Assembly: GCF_000151665.1 (NCBI RefSeq)
Contig: NW_013171830.1
Coordinates: 124,001-188,000, forward strand
Source: Blastocystis hominis
Taxonomy: Eukaryota > Sar > Bigyra > Opalinata > Blastocystidae
Length of the DNA: 64,000 bases
Direction of reading: 5' to 3'
In this document: in pieces, positions 58,029 to 64,000 of the stretch
How positions within the stretch are numbered: the stretch's first letter is position 1
Layout of the letters: every line of letters starts with the position of its first letter
The notes under the pieces: model-generated
The model's database searches: none
Seen by the model: only the letters and a program-made list of their open reading frames with translations
What the model was told of the DNA's origin: nothing
Made by a program: the position numbers and the translations under genes

Positions 58029-60038
58029 ATGCAGTCAACTACATTTGGAATTGATTTGGGAACTACTAATTCAGTAGCGGCATTATGGAAGAATGGAGCT
58101 ATTGAAGTATTAGCATACAAGACAGGATCACGTCTGTTTCCTTCTTGTGTTGCCTATAATAAAAAGAATCCTGCCCAAAGTATTGTTGGGTATTTTGCTA
58201 AGCAAAAAATGCAAACCACAAGCTATGGTGTTTTCCACAGTTGTAAACGCCTTCTCGGAGTTACTTATGACAATCCCATCGTTGCAAAAATGAATGGATC
58301 TGTGGGATATGATATACGAAATGGAGCTGATGACAAACTTGTCGTTGCTATTCAAACTGAAAGTGGAGATGTAGTAAAACATCCTGAAGATGTCGGTGCT
58401 ATGATTTTATCAGCAATCGCCGAAGAAATGAAAGCTTATGCTGGATGTGATATACGAAATGCTGTAATAACAGTTCCTGCATATTTCGATCAATACAAAC
58501 GAGATTTGACAAAATTGGCGGGTCAAATCGCGGGTTTGAATGTTCGTGCTATTATTTCCGAGCCTCAAGCTGCTGCTTATGCTTATCTTGATTTTACTAC
58601 TGAAGGACGGGATTCGACTTTTATGATATATGATTTAGGCGGTGGTACCTTTGATGTAACAATTTTAAGATGTGAAGGAGATCAATTCACAGAACTAGCT
58701 ACTGATGGTGATATATTTTGTGGTGGTCTTGATTTTGACAAATTGATATTGGATGAAATGAAGAAGAGATATATGGATGAAACTGGGGAACCAATTCCTG
58801 CGAAGTTAATAGCCAAAGTTCTCTCAAAATGTGAGCAAGCCAAAATTGCTTTACTAACCTCTCCTCACACTGAGATAGATATTACGGACGATGTGATAGT
58901 GGACTTTACTCGAGCCGAAATGAATCGATTAATCGGCCCTAAACTTGCAGACACTTTGAAGATTTGTGATCGAGCAATTGCAGCAGCTAAAATCACTGTT
59001 TCAGATATTGACAGTATCATTCTTGTTGGTGGTTCAACTCGACTTCTGTTAGTTGAAGAATTACTGAAAGGCCATTTTCCTACGATTCCTATAAAAGGAA
59101 ACATCAGTCCTGATGAATGTGTGGCCTATGGTGCAGCTAAATATGGACATAATCTCGATTTACATCCAGATGTAAATGTGACTGTACCTGAACCTGCATT
59201 TGAAGATGCTGAACTTGTTCCTGTATTTGATAATTTTCCACCACCTGTTCCAGCTCCTCTATGTCCTCCATCGTCTGCTCCAAGCTCTATACCTCCTCCA
59301 CCCCCTGTTCCAGGGTCTGTTGAAGAGTATATTCTCGCGTTCGAATCAAGATATCCCGATCTGCCTCCCAGGGATGAGCATATTCCAACTCCACAGCCTA
59401 GTATTGAGCAGCCCGTAGTTGTTACTGATATTGGAGGTGTGAAATACTTTGCTCGATGCCCTAGCGACATTGGAATTGCAAATAGAGGACGAATGGAAGT
59501 TCTCATTCCACGAAACACTGCTTTACCTAAGTTGGAGAAAAAATTGATTCGTTTGAGGAATGTCGAACGTCCACTAATTCGCATTCCACTTTATCAAGGC
59601 AATGATCCGATCGCTAAGAATAATGGAATGCTGAAGAGACTTGAAGTGAAATTGGAACTACACAAAGACGCTTATTTACTCATAATATTGGATATGCAGG
59701 AAGATGGATCTTTATCTGTGCGAGTAGTGGACTTTAATACTGGAGATAGTTACGAATACAAAGATATTCAATCAGCAATGTCACAAGAAGAATTGAGAGG
59801 TCGTCAAGATGCAGTTGAGCAAGAAAGAAGAATTAGAAATCATCTACTTGCATTGGATAACATTCGTAATCGACTGCAAAAGTGGGGTTTCGTGCTGATA
59901 GAAGCAGGAGCCAGCGAAGAAGACCAAAAGATCATTAACCAGACCGACAGACGTTTACAGAACGATCAATTAACCGAAGAATTATTGGATGAGGTCTATA
60001 AGATTTATGATGAAATACACAAAAAGTTAATTCAATAA
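58029..60038 (+). CDS. Intronless Hsp70-like chaperone, pair 2 copy b
   Basis: 669 residues, close paralogue of copy a with the same intact ATPase motifs. Differences cluster: a Pro-rich insert of about 35 residues (PAPLCPPSSAPSSIPPPPP) in the interdomain linker, and a rewritten final 30 residues (DRRLQNDQLTEELLDEV). The remainder, including the upstream 100 bp, is almost identical. No intron, AT-rich. The stop TAA overlaps by a few bases the minus-strand end of the ARM-repeat gene at 60032. Confidence 0.88.
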   Translation: MQSTTFGIDLGTTNSVAALWKNGAIEVLAYKTGSRLFPSCVAYNKKNPAQSIVGYFAKQKMQTTSYGVFHSCKRLLGVTYDNPIVAKMNGSVGYDIRNGADDKLVVAIQTESGDVVKHPEDVGAMILSAIAEEMKAYAGCDIRNAVITVPAYFDQYKRDLTKLAGQIAGLNVRAIISEPQAAAYAYLDFTTEGRDSTFMIYDLGGGTFDVTILRCEGDQFTELATDGDIFCGGLDFDKLILDEMKKRYMDETGEPIPAKLIAKVLSKCEQAKIALLTSPHTEIDITDDVIVDFTRAEMNRLIGPKLADTLKICDRAIAAAKITVSDIDSIILVGGSTRLLLVEELLKGHFPTIPIKGNISPDECVAYGAAKYGHNLDLHPDVNVTVPEPAFEDAELVPVFDNFPPPVPAPLCPPSSAPSSIPPPPPVPGSVEEYILAFESRYPDLPPRDEHIPTPQPSIEQPVVVTDIGGVKYFARCPSDIGIANRGRMEVLIPRNTALPKLEKKLIRLRNVERPLIRIPLYQGNDPIAKNNGMLKRLEVKLELHKDAYLLIILDMQEDGSLSVRVVDFNTGDSYEYKDIQSAMSQEELRGRQDAVEQERRIRNHLLALDNIRNRLQKWGFVLIEAGASEEDQKIINQTDRRLQNDQLTEELLDEVYKIYDEIHKKLIQ

Positions 60039-63000
60039 ACAATCAATTTGTTTGTATATAATAAAGGAGGTGGAGGACGAGTGGGATAACTAAATTGAGG
60101 TTGATTTGTCAAACTAGTATCTTGTTGTTTTCGAAGTTGAATGAATCTATTTCTGTAAGAATCAAGATTGAAACGGGAAGTATCGGAGCTTGTTCGCTCG
60201 ATCACTCCATACAAATCAGAATTGTCTCTTATCATTTGCCGGCCGATTTCTACGCATAACACTCCACTTCTAAAATTCTTTACCATATTGACACATCCAT
60301 AAAAGCAAACTGCACATCGCGATTAGCGAATCCTCCAGCGAAGCCTTCTCCATTCTCTCACACAGAATCTCTTCCAACCCCTCTCTCAGTAAAAATACAA
60401 CGCCCTCTTCGCTTCTGCACACAGTTTCCATCATCTCGCACACGATCCGAATGCTTGTTTCTTCGCAGTCCTTCAAAATCCGCAGCAGCCAAGCTCCGCC
60501 GATCTGGCTCACCGCCTCTTGCGAGAGACAATTCGCCGCTTGCAAGCTCGAGACATCCTCCACGATCGATTGGAGCAGCGACAGAACCGAAGCCGACTGC
60601 TGTGCGGCGGCCAGCGCAAAGATCAGCTCGACTACCGAGCGCAGATTTGTCGACGGTGCCGTTGCTTTCAGCTGCTCTACGCGTGAACTCGGAGCGATGA
60701 ACGAACGCAGACAAAGCGACAAGAGCGAAATGGCCTCAATACACTGCTGCTCGTTGAGACGCATCTGCTTGAGTCCTTCGACGAAATCCCGCGCCGAACT
60801 CGTCGTGAATCGAAGGCGATCGGAGTTTGCGTTCGCTGCCTGGGTTTGACAAACGGCCTGGTAGAGAAGCTGGAAGACCTCGTTGCGACGCTTCAGAGTT
60901 TTGAGCGAGAACAAATAGAGAACGTCTTCGAACAGCGCAGCGTTCTCTAGGAATGAGCGTCGATCGGAACCGCGACCAGGCAGCGCCGAGCAGTAGATAA
61001 ACCGAAGAAAATCGACAACCCGAGGGTTGGCGGAGTGCCTTCGAAGACTGGAACGCAGCCACGCTCGGCCCTCCTTTTCCAAAAAGAACGACAATGCGAA
61101 CGGACAGTTGGTGAGAATCTCGCACAGCGAAATCCCCTCTTCCTCCTCCAGAATCTTGTCGTTCAGGTAGTGGAACAACACCCCGCCGAACTCCGCCTCC
61201 GAGAGAAAATGCAGCGAGTAGTGACACACCAGGCAGATTAACTCCATGCGGAGCTGAAGGCTTTCTTCGACGATCTGCATGTCGTTCGCGGACTGATCGA
61301 TCAGCCAGGATTCCACGCCTTTGATCGGCCCTTCTGTCAGCGAGATCTTCAGGATGGCTTGCAGCACGTGGAGAAGCGCGGTGGAGGACAGGGAGGTCGA
61401 TGCGCGCGTGAGGAAGAGGGAGATCAGGGAGGATTGCTTGAGATAAGCGGAGGCGAAGGCTAGGATGGAAAGGATGGCGAGGAAGTACGTACCGTGATCG
61501 CTGAGCACTTCGATCAGCACGCTAATGACGAGATAATAAGAGGAGGAGAGTTCCTTGGAGTCGCTGAGGCGGCTTTGAAGACTTTCCAATAAGACCTGCA
61601 GATCGTCGGGTTGGAGGGCGAGGAGCGCGGCGTCGCTGCAAAGCACGATGACGATCTTCATGCAGAGATTGTCGTTCCGAAGAGAGCTCTTCAAACTCGC
61701 CACCAGCGTTTTGAATAGCTCGGGACTGAGGAGCTTCGCGGAGAGTTTCGGCGAGTCGAACATGCGGATGAGAATGTCCATCACTTCGATCGTAGGCTTC
61801 TTCAGAATGTCCCGCAGAATCGAAACGGTCTCGCGCAGAATCTTCTGCGACTTCTCTTCTTCCTGCGCGTGGAAGGACGCTTGCAGACATCCGATCTGCA
61901 GCTGGAGAACCAGATCTTGCGAATAGTAAGCCTTGATCGACTGAACGGATCGCACCAACACATCTACAACTAACCAACGCAATGAGGCCAAACCATAAAG
62001 AGACCGGCTTTCCGTTTCTTTCCCAGAGAGAGCAGCTATCAATGAACCGAAAATCTAAGAAGCGTACTTCCAGCAGGACGGAGCTTCGATCGTGTCCAGA
62101 GATTGGAAGTGAGGCCTGGACATGTGACGCAGACGAAAATGGTCTGCACGACGGCGTTCATGAGATTGCGATCCTCGATCGATTTCGCGATGCAGTGCAC
62201 CGCGCTCTCTTCCATAAGCATCAGTTCGTCCATTGTGACCAATCCGGAATGATATTGAATCGTGTATCGGCAGCAGAACCAGATCGGAATCATCCACGAC
62301 ACGTCCGTTTCGCTCTGGAGGAGTCTCGAAATGAGATTCAGCGATCGGAGCTGCTTGTCTCCGAGCTCGTTTTGAAGCAGAAGCATCAGACAGTTCAGTG
62401 CAGCGCGCTTCACGCCTCGCGAGACCATCTCCGACGTGCAGACGGAGAGGATCACGGAATAGCCGGAGGTTTCTAAGAAGGAACGCATCGTGCTCGGCTG
62501 CTTCTCGATCACAAACTGGATCGTCGAGAGCACTTTTTCCACGGTCTCCGCGCTCTCCTCGGAGTTCAACGGGAGATCTTTGAGGAATCGCTGGATGACT
62601 CTGATGGAGACGGAGAAGAAGTTGTGCGTCGCGAGGTAGTTGGCTCCCTCTGGAATGCTGCTGAGTTCGTGGAAGAGCGTGAAGATGTTGAGAATCAGCG
62701 ACTTGTGGGAGATGTGGTACATGATCACGTCGTCGATGTTGTTCAGAATGCCGCTTAGAAGGATCGATCGGATTGACTGCTCGCCGATCTGTGCGACCAG
62801 GACGAGAATGCGGATCAGTCCGTAGCAGATGTTCTTCACGGTGCGATAGTCGGAGAGAAGCGACTTCAAGTTGGGGAGATAAGGAACCAGCACAGCGGCA
62901 GACGAAGCTATGGAGAAGCAAATCCGAACGGAATACAGCGAATGCAGAGAGTCTGGATGATCTGCAGCGCCGCTTTGACGAGATCGCGCTTCTGCTCATA

Positions 63001-64000
63001 TCGCAAGAACACATTGATGCAGATGCCGATTAGATTGTTCTGCTCGACTTGCTGAAGGTACTGCGGGTTGGTCAGCGCGATCTGGAAGACTTTCAGCACC
63101 GCCAGAACCACTTCGGGAGAGGACGCGTTGCTCCGAATCACACTCTCGAGAATGCACTGGCCATTCGACTGGAAGAATGCGATCTGGATCTCCTGGTATT
63201 TGACTTGGAAGATCGAGGAAAGCAAGTCCAAAACTTCCACACGATGCTGATTGGACATCGTTGTATCCAAGTCTTCCAAGATCAACTCGATTAAGGGCTT
63301 CTCTAAATCGATCGCAGGACATGGAACCGGAGGCAGGTTTTCTATTGCTGATTCCATTTGTTCACGTCGGACCCTCGCCGAGATTCCGCAGTGCGTACAA
63401 CGCATAGCCACGAATGTACACGTCGATCGTTTCGCGCGCAGCGTACCTTAACGCATTCATAACGGACGCTCGACTCAACCGATCGACGTATTCCGCTACA
63501 ATTAATGAGAGGACGTCCAACACAAACTTCGCTTCGAAAGCAGATAAAGCGTGTAGACGGTATGTCCACAAATCGTGTAGTTCAGATTGTACTGATAAAT
63601 CACCTTATTCAGTACCTCGATCACATCGCCCCGCAACAACACATCCAGTTTGTATCCTATCGTTTACTGCGATGAGAAAGTATTACTCTGAGCGATCGTG
63701 CTGATGATCACCACGCCGTCTTGGATGATCGGCGTGTCTTCCAGGCGAGACGACATTACCTTCGCGATGATCCACGGGAACATCGACAGATCGACGTAGT
63801 AGCTCACTTCGTCGAAGAGATCTGCGTTGAAAAAGAGGGAGAAAGCGCTACTGAAGTTCAGAAGCACCGCCAGACAGCGCATCAGGCATCCGAGATAGTC
63901 TGACTCGTGAGAAATGTCCAGCTCCGAAAGAAGGAACGAAAAGATATCGTCTCCCGTCGCTGCGTCGTTTTTCATCGTTAACAAGGGTGCAGAAAAATCG
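60032..64000 (-). CDS. ARM/HEAT-like repeat protein (5' end outside window)
   Basis: Over 1,200 residues visible, all-helical in appearance with many Leu-rich helix pairs (EVVLAVLKVFQIALTNPQYL, AALNCLMLLLQNELGDKQL, DNLCMKIVIVLCSDAALLAL), as in armadillo/HEAT solenoids. No family signature recognised. Introns: 63657-63686, 63532-63569, 63342-63372, 62908-62936, 62036-62067 and 60270-60294 (25 nt, the shortest inferred here). The final exon ends QPQFSYPTRPPPPLLYTNKL and a TGA at 60032. The frame is still open at the right edge, so the start lies beyond 64000. The C-terminal 50 codons were copied into the first Hsp70 repeat. Confidence 0.78.

Larger units (their letters stand above)
57877..60188 (+). 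repeat. Direct repeat copy 2 of Hsp70 island 2
   Basis: Second copy of 54351-56572; right end merges into the genuine 3' end of the ARM-repeat gene. Confidence 0.92.

Overview
This is a gene-dense nuclear stretch of a eukaryote, most likely Blastocystis sp. (Stramenopiles). The attribution rests on two visible traits. First, protein-coding genes are broken by very small introns: about 115 can be placed by hand, most of them 28-34 nt and most often 30 nt, with GT...TAG ends. Second, an octamer TGTTTGTT (or a one-base variant) lies a few bases after many stop codons, which is the polyadenylation-associated motif known from Blastocystis. Nothing bacterial or organellar is present. I count about 25 protein-coding genes, one tRNA gene and several duplicated gene tails; two genes run off the window.

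Layout. 1-11.6 kb (-): VPS13 lipid-transfer protein, 3' end outside. 12.2-15.9 kb (+): helical-repeat protein with a Tyr/Pro/Asn-rich head. 16.0-21.8 kb (-): very large secreted protein with HormR-like Cys modules. 21.8-25.9 kb (+): zinc-ribbon repeat protein, ARMC1-like protein, Cables-like cyclin-box protein. 25.9-27.2 kb (-): zf-HIT/BCD1 snoRNP assembly factor with a 9-bp minisatellite. 27.5-30.5 kb (+): MCM2. 30.9-32.5 kb (-): 6-phosphogluconate dehydrogenase-like protein with altered active site. 32.7-34.5 kb (+): MCM10. 34.4-38.5 kb: AT-rich island with a tandem pair of intronless Hsp70-like genes, then tRNA-Lys(CTT). 38.7-41.7 kb (+): PMS2-type MutL. 41.8-53.1 kb (-): two membrane proteins, an amino-acid transporter, RWDD4, a Lys/Pro/acidic repeat protein, an EDEM-type mannosidase-like protein, a small secretory protein, a CDK11-type kinase. 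53.1-54.4 kb (+): multi-spanning secretory-pathway protein. 54.4-60.2 kb: a second AT-rich island with another tandem pair of intronless Hsp70-like genes. 60.0-64.0 kb (-): ARM/HEAT-like protein, 5' end outside.

How the parts relate. Several genes serve DNA replication and repair (MCM2, MCM10, PMS2) or the cell cycle (CDK11-like, Cables-like), but neighbours are on mixed strands with private introns, so I read this as proximity, not an operon. The most unusual part is the two Hsp70 islands: AT-rich, intronless, internally duplicated, and each duplication has copied the 3' tail of the gene(s) flanking it (MCM10 in island 1; the membrane protein and the ARM protein in island 2). Intron boundaries were inferred by restoring reading frame and family conservation; without cDNA each individual boundary is a prediction.
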